This document shows, in pieces, positions 27,150 to 34,500 of a stretch of DNA of 64,000 bases (position 1 is the stretch's first letter; the number at the start of each line of letters is the position of its first letter). The translations under genes were made by a program, and so were the position numbers. The stretch comes from Thioalkalicoccus limnaeus. GTDB taxonomy: Bacteria; Pseudomonadota; Gammaproteobacteria; Chromatiales; Chromatiaceae. The DNA lies in assembly GCF_041197575.1 (NCBI RefSeq), contig NZ_JBDKXB010000007.1, positions 93,354 through 157,353 of the forward strand. Reading direction: 5' to 3'. The notes below the pieces were generated by a model. That model was given only the letters and a program-made list of their open reading frames with translations, ran no database searches and was not told where the DNA came from.

Positions 27150-27399
27150 GTGTCCAGGTCCGCAATCTCACCGAACGGCGCGAGCAACTTGGCGTACTCC
27201 AGCAGATGAAGGCCGATGGCGACATCGCCCACGTCGGCATCATCACCTCGCATAGTCGCCGGCACGACCAGGTCGAGCGCATCATGCGCGAACACGCCAT
27301 CGATTTCGTGCAACTGACCTACAACGTCACCCACCGCCAGGTCGAAGATCGCCTGCTGCCGCTGGCCAAGGAAAAAGGCATTGCCGTCTTATTCCTGAA
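27150..27399 (+). pseudogene. Aldo/keto reductase fragment
   Basis: The plus strand encodes VRNLTERREQLGVLQQMK, then DIAHVGIITSHSRRHDQVERI and AIDFVQLTYNVTHRQVEDRL and LLPLAKEKGIAVLF. This is the middle of an aldo/keto reductase, from helix 5 to beta 8. Both ends of the gene are missing and the upstream part is out of frame. The right end fuses to a 47-bp piece of the heparinase gene. Confidence 0.7.
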
Positions 27400-27446
27400 G
27401 CACCCGCGCCAGGTTGGGTAGACCCAGCGCCAGGGCGGTGCGGGCC
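27400..27446 (-). pseudogene. 47-bp 5' fragment of the heparinase-like gene
   Basis: This stretch matches 45419-45465, the N-terminal coding part (ARTALALGLPNLARV) of the intact heparinase-like gene, with only three or four mismatches. It is a truncated copy fused to the aldo/keto reductase fragment. Confidence 0.75.
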
Positions 27447-27471
27447 GGCCCTCGGCACTCCCAGGGTGGGC

Positions 27472-27882
27472 TCAGTTTTCCTCAGGATTCAACCAATTCT
27501 CGGTAACCAGCTCCGGCACACGCCGGAACTCGCCCAGATTGTCTGTCACCACCACCGCCCCCAGCGCGAGACCTTGCGCGGCAATCCAAAGATCATTCGC
27601 GCCAATGGGGGTACCGGCGCGTTCGAGCTGGGCACGGACCTGGCCGTAGCGTTGGCTCACTCGACCGTCAAGCGGCACCAGTTCGATTTCCTCGGTCAAC
27701 CGAGCGAGACGGGCGGCATTTTTCTCCCGGTAAGCGCTCTTCTCAACGCCCAGTTGCAGCTCGCCCAACACCACAGGAGAAAGAACCAGATCGGCCAACG
27801 CGGTCTGCTCCAGCCTTACGCGCACAACCTCCACGCCCTTCATGGCCGCGATGAAGATATTGGTATCGAGTAGGTAGCGCAT
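27472..27882 (-). CDS. vapC: PIN-domain toxin VapC
   Basis: The 136-residue PIN ribonuclease has the acidic active-site residues in the expected places: Asp6 in YLLDTNIFI, Glu near 41 in LGELQLG, Asp near 95 in ANDLWIAAQG and Asp near 114 in VVTDNLGEF. VapC toxins cut initiator tRNA or rRNA. Its ATG directly follows the antitoxin stop codon, so the pair forms a type II toxin-antitoxin operon. Confidence 0.9.
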   Translation of the reverse strand: MRYLLDTNIFIAAMKGVEVVRVRLEQTALADLVLSPVVLGELQLGVEKSAYREKNAARLARLTEEIELVPLDGRVSQRYGQVRAQLERAGTPIGANDLWIAAQGLALGAVVVTDNLGEFRRVPELVTENWLNPEEN

Positions 27883-28113
27883 CTACCAGGCTTGGACCCG
27901 CTCCGGCGGGGCATCTTCCGGCGCCACCAAGTCGATCTCATCGTGATCTGCCCAAAATGGACGGAACGCGTCCGCAGCCAGGCTGGGTTTTTCCGGCACC
28001 AGGCGTGCGATCACTCGACCGCGGCGCATGATGGCGATCGTTTCACCGGCCTCCACGGCCGCCAGCAAACCAGAAAGCTTTGCCTTGGCTTCTGTTATCT
28101 GAACGCAACGCAC
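27883..28113 (-). CDS. Phd/YefM-type antitoxin
   Basis: A 76-residue antitoxin with the Phd N-terminal DNA-binding block VQITEAKAKLSGLLAAVEAGETIAI and RRGRVIARLVP, followed by an acidic C-terminal tail that wraps the toxin. I chose the GTG at 28113 because a perfect 14-bp palindrome, the likely operator, lies 17 bp upstream; the ATG at 28137 would put that palindrome inside the gene. Pairs with the adjacent VapC. Confidence 0.85.
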   Translation of the reverse strand: MRCVQITEAKAKLSGLLAAVEAGETIAIMRRGRVIARLVPEKPSLAADAFRPFWADHDEIDLVAPEDAPPERVQAW

Positions 28114-28130
28114 AGAGAATATCCAGAAAA

Positions 28131-28144
28131 TGACCATATGGTCA
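28131..28144. promoter_or_regulatory. Perfect palindrome, likely antitoxin operator
   Basis: TGACCATATGGTCA is a perfect 14-bp palindrome just upstream of the Phd-type antitoxin start. Phd-family antitoxins repress their own operons by binding such palindromes. Confidence 0.55.
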
Positions 28145-28264
28145 GAATACTCCTCGAGGCGCCCCTCAGCAAACTCGGTCGAACAACAAAGCCTGCTAGC
28201 ACCGCTGCATCCGCGTGTCTTTAACGCCTTTTCCCCTGCCCAGGGTGTTGTACGCGAGACCGTA

Positions 28265-28572
28265 GCTCTCGCAGAGCTTGATGCCGGCGATCTTGGCGAT
28301 CGCGTACGGCTCATTGGTCGGCTCGAGCACCCCCGTCCCCAGCGCCTCTTCGCCATCAGCCCGCCCACGGCGCCAGCGTCCCATCGGGCACGCTCGAGGG
28401 CAGGTTCACGACCCGCTCTTCGAGCCAGATCGCATTCGCCAAGCCGTCGTGTTGGCAATCGGCGTACATCGGCAGGCGGTTCATCAGGCGCCAGATCGGG
28501 CGGGTCATCACGCCCTGGGCATTGGTCTCGCGCAGGAAGGCCTCGCGCTCGGCGGGCGAGGCGAGCCGCACC
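28265..28572 (-). pseudogene. Duplicated 3' end of the LegC-type aminotransferase plus a GDP-fucose-synthase-like scrap
   Basis: These 308 bp match 39471-39778 with no gap and few mismatches. They encode the last 71 residues of the aminotransferase (VRLASPAEREAFLRE to PDGTLAPWAG, then stop). Beyond the stop, in another frame, is EPTNEPYAIAKIAGIKLCES, typical of GDP-L-fucose synthase. No start, active-site lysine or N-terminal domain remains. Confidence 0.85.
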
Positions 28573-29029
28573 TACATGGTGCCCTGTACCCAATCGCGGA
28601 GGGGAGTCGAACTTGGAGCCATAAACGCTCGAAGGCTCGTCCGTCCGCAAGCCGATAGGCCGAGAAATCCCGTACATCAACCGTAATGATCCTGTTGATA
28701 CCGTGGATTCCAGCGAGCGTGACGAGTGCCGCGTCGGTGAAGTCAGGTTCAAGGTTCTGATATTTCTTCAATGTGGCGCGGATCGCCGGCAGCTCGGTGA
28801 TACTGAGGTCACGCAGGATGATGCCGTGGCATTCCAGCCAGCTCAGGAGCGCGATTTTGCCGGATGTATCGAGGAAAAAGCCCGTCTCGGTGACTACGGG
28901 CCAGAGAGAATGCAGGCTCAGGCGTTGATGATTGGCCAGGAACTCGACGGCGGAGGTGTGATGCGGGTCATTGCGAGCGAACAGGGCGACAAGAAAGCCG
29001 GTATCAACCCAGGCGGCCATGTTTGGCAT
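28508..29029 (-). CDS. PIN-domain toxin with altered C-terminus
   Basis: A 173-residue PIN ribonuclease: Asp near residue 8 in WVDTGFLVALF, Glu near 48 in VVTETGFFL, Asp near 100 in DFTDAALVTLA and Asp near 118 in ITVDVRDFSAY. The start ATG at 29029 overlaps the antitoxin gene by 26 bp. After RAFERLWLQV, near residue 140, the frame runs into the duplicated aminotransferase fragment (about base 28575) and continues as Pro/Arg-rich junk, so the natural stop was lost at the junction. The PIN core looks intact. Confidence 0.8.
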   Translation of the reverse strand: MPNMAAWVDTGFLVALFARNDPHHTSAVEFLANHQRLSLHSLWPVVTETGFFLDTSGKIALLSWLECHGIILRDLSITELPAIRATLKKYQNLEPDFTDAALVTLAGIHGINRIITVDVRDFSAYRLADGRAFERLWLQVRLPSAIGYRAPCRCGSPRPPSARPSCARPMPRA

Positions 29030-29264
29030 GCAGGGCCTCCCAGATTTGGCGTTTTGCGGGATCGGTGGGTGGCTCGGCAAGATGTCCGGCGCCGAACAGA
29101 TCCCGTCCTGTTTCATAGGGCGTCGGCCCCGTTTGTTCCAACAGACGCTGACAGAGCTCACGAATCCCCTGGCGGACCAGATCATCCTGGCTACGCGCGG
29201 ATTGACGGCTCACGCGTTCCAATAAGGCTTGTTCCTCGGGGGTCAGGCACACGGTGAATGACAT
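29004..29264 (-). CDS. Ribbon-helix-helix-like antitoxin
   Basis: The 86-residue protein starts MSFTVCLTPEEQALLERVSR and continues SQDDLVRQGIRELCQRLL, resembling CopG/RHH-type antitoxins. It has a good ribosome site (GAGGACG), a candidate promoter upstream, and overlaps the PIN toxin gene by 26 bp. The assignment as antitoxin rests mainly on context. Confidence 0.75.
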   Translation of the reverse strand: MSFTVCLTPEEQALLERVSRQSARSQDDLVRQGIRELCQRLLEQTGPTPYETGRDLFGAGHLAEPPTDPAKRQIWEALHAKHGRLG

Positions 29265-29304
29265 GGTTTCGTCCTCGCATCAGTGATCACGACGTTCTGC
29301 TGTT

Positions 29305-29333
29305 TACATAGCGCATCACGAGGGGGTTGACAA
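29305..29333 (-). promoter_or_regulatory. Candidate promoter of the PIN toxin-antitoxin operon
   Basis: On the minus strand TTGTCA (29333-29328) and TATGTA (29310-29305) are spaced by 17 bp. A GTGATCAC palindrome at 29283-29290 between promoter and start may be the operator. Confidence 0.5.
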
Positions 29334-29382
29334 CACATCCGTCGCTCTGTTGCCGGGGGAGCGTCCTATGATTCAGGGAATA

Positions 29383-29470
29383 GCCGTTCCAAGATGGCGA
29401 CGATCCGCTCGCCCGTGTGCCCGCTCCCAGGGCGATGGTGCCGGTCGCCGGCGAACAGGGCTCGTTCCAG
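29383..29470 (-). pseudogene. 3'-end fragment of a wecB-like epimerase gene
   Basis: The minus strand reads LFAGDRHHRPGSGHTGERIV then AILERLF, which resembles the C-terminus of the intact WecB (LFAGDWQTGG, GHAGERIVAALEQLL). Only about 30 codons remain. Confidence 0.55.
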
Positions 29471-29480
29471 GGACAGCCGC

Positions 29481-29570
29481 GTAGGTCGGGTTAGGCGCGC
29501 GCGCCGTAACCCGACGGGCGGCGAATCCTTGCACAGCGCCGCATCCTGTTACGCTGCGCTAACCCCACCG
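29481..29570. repeat. Dispersed GTAGGTCGGGTTA-type repeat, copy 1
   Basis: Starts GTAGGTCGGGTTAGGCGCG, contains CGCCGTAACCCGAC and ends GTTACGCTGCGCTAACCC, so its ends and core can pair. Related copies are at 31745, 39290, 52630 and, inverted, 52890. It looks like a non-autonomous MITE/REP-like element. Confidence 0.75.
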
Positions 29571-29857
29571 ACAGCTGAGCGGGTCGTGAACCTGCCCTCG
29601 AGCGTGCCCGATGGGGCGTTGGCGCCATGGGCGGGCCGATGGCCCCGAGTGCAGCGGGGCGGGGCGAAATCGTTGCCGACGAACCCCGCCAACGCTCGAT
29701 CCAGCGGTGGAAACCATGCGGCATCAGGCGGCCGCTCGGAAGCACGTCCTGCCGGTTCTATGCCGCCGGCAGCATCTCGTGCAGGACCTGGCGCAAGGTT
29801 GCGACGGTCACGGGGGCGGCATCAGGAGAAAGGCTGGCGCGCAACGTGTCATTGATC
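29571..29857 (-). pseudogene. Truncated brnA antitoxin with flanking duplicated DNA
   Basis: These 287 bp match 37477-37763. The right third encodes the last 32 residues of BrnA (NDTLRASLSPDAAPVTVATL to HEMLPAA); the first 50 codons and the brnT toxin are deleted, and the DNA jumps straight to the leader of the next gene. The left part carries, on the plus strand, an inverted scrap of the aminotransferase 3' end (ERVVNLPSSVPDGALAPWAG). Confidence 0.8.
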
Positions 29858-29963
29858 GGCGAATATTTGCACAACGCCCTCAGGCACGCCGTGACCGGCC
29901 TTTTGAACTGGGTTCTTGTGCTATGGTCTCTTGTGCCGACACGATGGACGTAAAGGAACCTCC

Positions 29964-30578
29964 ATGAGCACAACATCACCAGCACAAGAAATCTGGGATC
30001 TATTACGCGACGTGATCCGAGTACAGCGAGAGAACGCCGAGCAATTCCAGGAAACCGACCGCCGGTTCCAGGAGACCGACCGCAAGTTTCAGGACACCGA
30101 CCGCAAGATCCAGGAAACGAACCGCCAACTCAAAGAGCTCGGCCAGCAGATCGGCGGCTTGGGCGAAAAATTCGGCAGCTTCACCGAGGGCCTCGCACTC
30201 CCCTCGATGGAACGCCTGCTGCGCGAACGGTTCGGCATGGAGGTCGTCAGCCCCAGCGTGCGCGTCACCAAAGGCGGCCGACACCTGGAGATCGACACCT
30301 TGGCCTATGCCAATGGCGAGATCAACGCCGCCTACCTCGTCGAGGTCAAGAGCCACCTGCGCGAAGAAGCCATCGACCAACTGAGCACCCTGCTCGAGCA
30401 GTTTCGCGCGTTCTTTCCTGAGCATCGCGACAAGCGACTCTATGGCATCCTCGCCGCCGTCGACGCCTCCCCGGCCCTGCGCGAGCGCGCCTTGCGCAAG
30501 GGATTCTACGTGGCGCGCATCCACGACGCGGTCTTCGAGCTCGATGTCCCCGAGGGGTTTCAGCCCCGGGTGTTCTGA
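29964..30578 (+). CDS. Coiled-coil PD-(D/E)XK nuclease-like protein (DUF3782-like), copy 1
   Basis: The 204-residue protein has an N-terminal heptad coiled coil (residues 20-60) built from repeats of FQ(E/D)TDRK, then a domain with RHLEIDTLAY and YLVEVKSHL. This gives Glu109, Asp111, Glu127 and Lys129, the shape of a PD-(D/E)XK active site. DUF3782-type proteins are multi-copy in some cyanobacteria and purple bacteria and have no proven role. The start has AAGGA upstream. The stop overlaps a 15-bp hairpin (30556-30593). It differs from the copy at 38409 by one extra heptad of 21 bp. Confidence 0.8.
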   Translation: MSTTSPAQEIWDLLRDVIRVQRENAEQFQETDRRFQETDRKFQDTDRKIQETNRQLKELGQQIGGLGEKFGSFTEGLALPSMERLLRERFGMEVVSPSVRVTKGGRHLEIDTLAYANGEINAAYLVEVKSHLREEAIDQLSTLLEQFRAFFPEHRDKRLYGILAAVDASPALRERALRKGFYVARIHDAVFELDVPEGFQPRVF

Positions 30579-31070
30579 CCCGAGGCTGAAACCAGGCCGC
30601 CGCCATCCCCAAGGTGGCATGTCGACACCCCGTCCCCTTGCCGGACCGCGGTATGCGATGGCCCAACGCTATGGTCGCCCCGTGAAAGTGTAGCTTTCGG
30701 GCGCGCTGCGAGAACTTGTCCCCGGGGCCATAGAAGTCGATCGGCATACATCGGCAGGCGGTTCATCAGGCGCCAGATCGGGCGGGTCATCACCCCTTGG
30801 GCATTGGTCTCGCGCAGGAAGGCCTCGCGTTCGGCGACCCCGCCAGCGCACGATCGAGCGATGGAAACCGTGCAGGATCGTGCGGGCAATCGGAAGCACG
30901 TCCTGCCGGTTCTATGCCGCCGGCAGCATCTCGTGCAGGACCTGGCGCAAGGTTGCGTCGGCCAGTGGCCGCCGAGCAGGGCTTGTTCCAGGGACAGTAC
31001 GGGGAATGACGTGACGAAGGAACCGTATCGATCGCGTGGCACGTCCCCCGGTTTCCCCCGACCTACGGCT
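30579..31070. pseudogene. Mosaic of scraps: aminotransferase, BrnA and other pieces
   Basis: 30579-30743 is identical to the flank of the second DUF3782-like gene and on the minus strand reads MPIDFYGPGDKFSQRARK, perhaps a GDP-fucose-synthase scrap. 30744-30836 is a piece of the aminotransferase (MTRPIWRLMNRLPMYA on the minus strand). 30921-30957 is another brnA 3' end. No intact gene is present. Confidence 0.6.
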
Positions 31071-31370
31071 TCAGGCTCCGTCCTGATGTAGCTCGCGTCG
31101 AATCGTTTCGCGTACGACGTCTGCGAGCGTCTGCCCTTCGACGAACTGTCGCAGTGCATCGTTCATCAGCGTTTGATAATTGCTGCCCACCATCTCGGCA
31201 CGGGCCTTGAACGCCGCCAAGACCCTGTTGTCCACCCGCATCGTGACCTGGGACTGGCTTCCTCGCTCGGCCTGCAGACGTGCCAACGCCGGTACCTCGG
31301 CAACGGGCTTGGCCTCGGTAAAATCCAGGTCGGCAAGGTCATCGAATAGAGGGTCAGAACTGTTGTTCAT
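31071..31370 (-). CDS. brnA: BrnA-type antitoxin
   Basis: The 99-residue protein ends in a ribbon-helix-helix domain: QSQVTMRVDNRVLAAFKARA, then VGSNYQTLMNDALRQFVEG. Its start overlaps the brnT stop by 17 bp. BrnA neutralises BrnT and represses the operon. Confidence 0.85.
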   Translation of the reverse strand: MNNSSDPLFDDLADLDFTEAKPVAEVPALARLQAERGSQSQVTMRVDNRVLAAFKARAEMVGSNYQTLMNDALRQFVEGQTLADVVRETIRRELHQDGA

Positions 31371-31629
31371 AGCGTCGCCGTTGCGATTGGTTAGCTTTCC
31401 AAGCGGAAATCAGACGAATGCGATTCCCTCGGAGCGTCCACACGACCACGAGAACGCGTACCTGTCCACCCATACCGAGGGTCACGAATCGCTGCTCGCC
31501 GTTTGCGTCAACGTCTTCGCGAGTCAGCGCGAAAGGATCAAACAGCACATGACGCGCTTCCTCGAAGGTCACACCTTCGTGGTTGGCCGGATTGGCGGCG
31601 GCTTTCTCCGGGTCGAATTCGATCTCCAT
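31354..31629 (-). CDS. brnT: BrnT-type toxin
   Basis: The 91-residue RelE-fold ribonuclease toxin starts MEIEFDPEKAAANPANHEGV and has FEEARHVLFDPFALTREDV, GEQRFVTLGMGG, VRVLVVVWTLRG and RIRLISAWKA, the usual BrnT blocks. It is upstream of brnA, as is normal for this family. An inverted repeat (GACG/CGTC, 31632-31644) lies just upstream of its start and may be an operator. Confidence 0.88.
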   Translation of the reverse strand: MEIEFDPEKAAANPANHEGVTFEEARHVLFDPFALTREDVDANGEQRFVTLGMGGQVRVLVVVWTLRGNRIRLISAWKANQSQRRRYEQQF

Positions 31630-31744
31630 GGAGCGACGTTAAGCGTCTCAGTACGGATATTCAAGTCGTAGCGCCGAGATCGTCACGCCGGGCGTTGTAC
31701 GCGAGACCAACGGGGCGGGCACACCGAGCGAGAACGAAGCTCTC

Positions 31745-31873
31745 GTAGGTCGGGTTAAGCGCGCTGGCACGGCGGTCTTCGAGAAAGAACAGATCAGCGT
31801 GCGCCGTAATCCGACAGGCCGCGAATCTTTGCACAACGTCCCGTCGCGTTACGCTGCGCTAACCTGACCTACG
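31745..31873. repeat. Dispersed GTAGGTCGGGTTA-type repeat, copy 2
   Basis: Starts CGTAGGTCGGGTTAAGCGCG, contains CGCCGTAATCCGACAGGC and ends GCTGCGCTAACCTGACCTACG, so the two ends are inverted copies. Longer than copy 1 because of an internal segment with GGCACGGCGGTCTTCGAGAA, which copy 3 shares. Confidence 0.75.
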
Positions 31874-32124
31874 GCGCTGAGCCGGTGGGGCGGGGATCCG
31901 AGCGGGCCGGGCACGAGCCGGCACAGCGGCCGGCAGGGAGGACGCGCGCGTCGGTCAATCGGCGCTTGACCGGTCCCGCTCGGCTCGTGGAAGATGGGCT
32001 TGCGCTTCTCGCGCGAATCCGTCCACGATGGCGTGCGGATGACGATTGGACCAAAGGCGATCCGTAACGTCCTCGACATTGATATTTGGCGTTTTGGGCC
32101 TGATCGCGGTCCTGTTGTTCGCGG
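31874..32124. other. Unassigned remnant DNA
   Basis: No supportable gene. On the plus strand 32067-32150 could encode a strongly hydrophobic stretch (STLIFGVLGLIAVLLFAAGY) that looks like the first transmembrane segment of a lost membrane-protein gene, fused into the neighbouring fragment. Confidence 0.4.
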
Positions 32125-32503
32125 CGGGCTATCTGCTTTTCGTCGGAATGGCCGCGCCCGTCGGGCGACGCGGAAGCCACCCCAGACCTCGCTTGAATCG
32201 GCACCGTCGATCTGCACCGTGCTGTGCGCCGCGGTACTTCGCTCGGCCAGTCGTTCCGGGCCGGACCCGTAACGCGAGGTGCCGCCATTGACGATCGTCC
32301 GCTGGCCGAAGAGCGACAACTCGAACGACAGGGTATCCGCGTGCCAACCAACGATCCGCCTCAGGGCCAACGAAAAAGGCCCTGGCGAAGACCAGGGCCT
32401 TGGCGTTGGCAAACAGGTGGTTGCCCAGCAAATGATGCTCGAGTCGCCGTCGCAGCCAGCGCACTTGCACGGCCAGGCTGTCCCGGCATTCGGATTCGTT
32501 CAT
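32125..32503 (-). pseudogene. Heparinase II/III-family gene remnant, frameshifted and deleted
   Basis: From 32503 the frame reads QVRWLRRRLEHHLLGNHLFANAKALVFARAFF in short, typical of the N-terminal helical domain. After about 32370 a different frame gives DTLSFELSLFGQRTIVNGGT, SRYGSGPERLAERSTAAHST and VQIDGADSSEVWGGFRVARR, the beta-sheet domain. Several hundred residues between them are missing. It is not a copy of the intact gene at 43551-45494 but of a second family member. Confidence 0.75.
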
Positions 32504-32680
32504 TCATCCGTCGACAATGGCTCGGTGACGATCGCAAGACGGCCAGCACGCACCATGGCCTGATCGACGAACCAATCCTCGAGCAGTCGATCCAGACACT
32601 GTCCCGCCATCTCGGCATCCAGAGAAGATTCGACGACGACAAACAGCTCAGACTGATCAGCGTCCGGATCTTCGAGCAGT
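32504..32680 (-). pseudogene. 3' remnant of an unrecognised gene upstream of the heparinase remnant
   Basis: The minus strand is open as LLEDPDADQSELFVVVESSL then DAEMAGQCLDRLLEDWFVDQ and ends ATVTEPLSTDE-like (LAIVTEPLSTDE) with a TGA that overlaps the heparinase-remnant ATG. The overlap suggests an ancestral operon. The 5' part is replaced by PIN-gene DNA at 32681. Confidence 0.45.
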
Positions 32681-32848
32681 TTTTAGCCGATCGTCATCTC
32701 TTGTCTTGCGCAACAACGCACGATCCGTAGTCAAGAACCAGGCCGCACCCGCTTCGATCGCGCTCGCCACGTGGAGCGCATCCATAGGCTTCACGCCTCT
32801 GCTCGCAAACTCCCCCGCTAGCGACTCGACACGAGAGGTCGTGTCGAT
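32681..32848 (-). pseudogene. PIN-domain gene fragment (copy of 53197-53364)
   Basis: 168 bp match 53197-53364 with very few mismatches and encode DTTSRVESLAGEFASRGVKP, MDALHVASAIEAGAAWFLTT and DRALLRKTRDDDRL. Both the PIN N-terminus and the last residues are missing. Confidence 0.8.
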
Positions 32849-33095
32849 TTCGAGCCCCCCGCGGCAAGCCGTCGAATATCGGCCGGCGAGTTGGCCCGAT
32901 AGCGGGCCGGAAAGACATCGTCGCCGGCGCGGCCGCGCCACCTCGGCGAAGACCGGCGCCGGATCGGGCAGGTGCACCGATGCGTTGTCGGCGAACTCCG
33001 GATCGGGGATCGCCTCCCCGACGCCCACGCGCCCCTCGTCCAGATAGGGCTTATCGACCACCCGCGGATCCGGATCGATCCCGCAGAGGTGCCGT
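32849..33095 (-). pseudogene. Methyltransferase gene fragment with internal deletion
   Basis: Two blocks match the intact methyltransferase gene: 32849-32938 to about 54385-54485, and 32939-33095 to about 54600-54770. The segment between them is deleted. The first block has 6 C residues where the intact gene has 13. Confidence 0.75.
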
Positions 33096-33192
33096 GAGGT
33101 CATCGCCCATCTGCCCCAAGGGGCGAGAAAGCAACTGGAGCAGAGGTTCAAGAACGTATCGCCGCACGTCCTCGATCGATTACACTGGCGCC

Positions 33193-33492
33193 ATGTACAT
33201 CGTCAAGCGCATGCCGCACTTCGATCGATGGCTCGACGGCCTGCGTGACCGTCAAACACGGATCCGACTGCTGCGACGACTGGAAAAGGCCCAACGCGGA
33301 CTGCTCGGCGACATCGCGACCGTCGGCGACGGCGTCTTCGAGATGCGCGAATTTTTCGGTCCAGGCTGGCGCATGTACTACATCCACCAGGGCGCGCTCC
33401 TGATCGTCATGCTTAGCGGTGGCGACAAGAACAGCCAGGCTGCCGATATCGCCGCGGCGAAAGCTTTGGTCGCCACCCTAAGGAACGATTAA
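33193..33492 (+). CDS. RelE/HigB-fold addiction-module killer toxin
   Basis: The 99-residue protein of the phage-derived Gp49/HigB-like group reads FDRWLDGLRDRQTRIRLLRR, then GDGVFEMREFFGPGWRMYYI and MLSGGDKNSQAADIAAAKAL. These are the family's conserved blocks, including the Lys in GGDKNSQ. It acts as an mRNA-cleaving toxin by family knowledge. Its antitoxin normally follows within a few bases, but here a 275-bp stretch of hairpins separates them. Confidence 0.85.
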   Translation: MYIVKRMPHFDRWLDGLRDRQTRIRLLRRLEKAQRGLLGDIATVGDGVFEMREFFGPGWRMYYIHQGALLIVMLSGGDKNSQAADIAAAKALVATLRND

Positions 33493-33515
33493 CGAACAAC
33501 TGAAACAACGGGGCG

Positions 33516-33552
33516 CGGGCGTCTCGCCCGCCTGGCGGGCCAGAGGCCCGCC
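33516..33552. repeat. Paired short palindromes (GCGGGCGTCTCGCCCGC type)
   Basis: GCGGGCGTCTCGCCCGC and GGCGGGCCAGAGGCCCGCC are adjacent hairpins just after the toxin stop codon. They may also end transcription. Confidence 0.65.
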
Positions 33553-33582
33553 CCCGTGGTCAAGCGCGCCACTTATAGGGAC

Positions 33583-33732
33583 CTTGAAAAATTGCCATCC
33601 GGGCAATTTTTCAAGACGCGAAGCGAAAATGCGATTTCCGCTTCGCTTCGCTTCATTTTCAGTCGCTTAGGCGACTGAAAATGGCGGGGCATCCTTGCCC
33701 CGCGCGGGCACCTTGAATTTTTCAAGGTGCCC
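33583..33732. repeat. Four-hairpin element separating toxin and antitoxin genes
   Basis: Four hairpins follow each other: 33583-33596/33602-33615 (14-bp stem), 33654-33666/33671-33683 (13 bp, perfect), 33684-33691/33696-33703 (8 bp) and 33706-33716/33722-33732 (11 bp). CTTGAAAAATTG-type sequence near the left end and CCTTGAATTTTTCAAGG at the right end resemble each other. It looks like an inserted non-coding repeat. Confidence 0.75.
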
Positions 33733-33767
33733 TTGTTTTTCGCTCGTTACTAAGGGTCTAAGCCTAT

Positions 33768-34112
33768 ATGAACAAAGAGAGAAGAATTGCCGATCTGCCT
33801 GAATTCGACATGGCCCAGTATCTCGGCACCGACGAGGATATCGCGGAATATCTGCGCCAAGTGCTCGAAGAGGGCGAGCCAGGAGAGCTCGCCGCCGCGC
33901 TCGGGCACATCGCCAAAGCACGCGGCATGACGGAAATCGCCAAAGCCTCGGGCATCAAGCGCGAAGCCCTCTACAAGGCCCTGCGCCCCAATGCCCAGCC
34001 GCGGTTGGACACCGTCCAACGGGTTTGCAAGGCCCTGGGCGTCACCCTCACCGCCAAGGTAACCGTTCCTCCCGAGACACCGACAACCGGACAAGGCCAT
34101 CGCCGTGTGTGA
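33768..34112 (+). CDS. HTH antitoxin of the addiction-module antidote family
   Basis: The 114-residue protein has an N-terminal segment FDMAQYLGTDEDIAEYLRQV and a helix-turn-helix MTEIAKASGIKREALYKAL with PNAQPRLDTVQRVCKALGV, typical of the HigA-like antidotes that pair with HigB/Gp49 toxins. It is the expected partner of the toxin at 33193 although a repeat element separates them, so it may now be transcribed on its own. Confidence 0.85.
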   Translation: MNKERRIADLPEFDMAQYLGTDEDIAEYLRQVLEEGEPGELAAALGHIAKARGMTEIAKASGIKREALYKALRPNAQPRLDTVQRVCKALGVTLTAKVTVPPETPTTGQGHRRV

Positions 34113-34145
34113 TCGGCGCAAAGAGACCGCATGCACGCCTCGCGC

Positions 34146-34480
34146 CATCATCGTCCAGTCTTGCGCAACGCCACGACCAGCAACACCCGAAACCGCGCCA
34201 ACCCCGACAGCCGATTCACCAGCCGCTCATACAGCCAGCCGAGCAGATAGGTCGGGGCCGAGAAGCGCAGGTACTCGGGTCGGCCCTCGATCAACTCCAG
34301 GCGCACGACGTCGAACCCCGCCCCGGAGGCCAGCTGTCGAATATCCGCCGGCGAGTTGGCCTGATAGCGGGTCGGGAAGACATCGTCGCCGGCGCGTCCG
34401 CGCCCGCGCACGACCCAGCGATGGAAGCCATGCGGCGTCAGACGGGCGATCAAGGGCACCGGTTTCTCCCTGAAACCGTT
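34146..34480 (-). pseudogene. 3' fragment of the methyltransferase gene
   Basis: Matches the last 110 codons of the gene at 54226-54948 (LIARLTPHGFHRWVVRGRGR to ARFRVLLVVALRK). The SAM-binding N-terminal domain is absent. Confidence 0.85.
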
Positions 34481-34500
34481 CGAGGCGTTCGAGGTGAAAT

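Noticed and set aside
29964..30578. DUF3782-like genes as phage or transposase genes
   Set aside because: No terminal repeats, integrase or phage gene flank them; the duplication covers neighbouring scraps too, so it is not a defined element.
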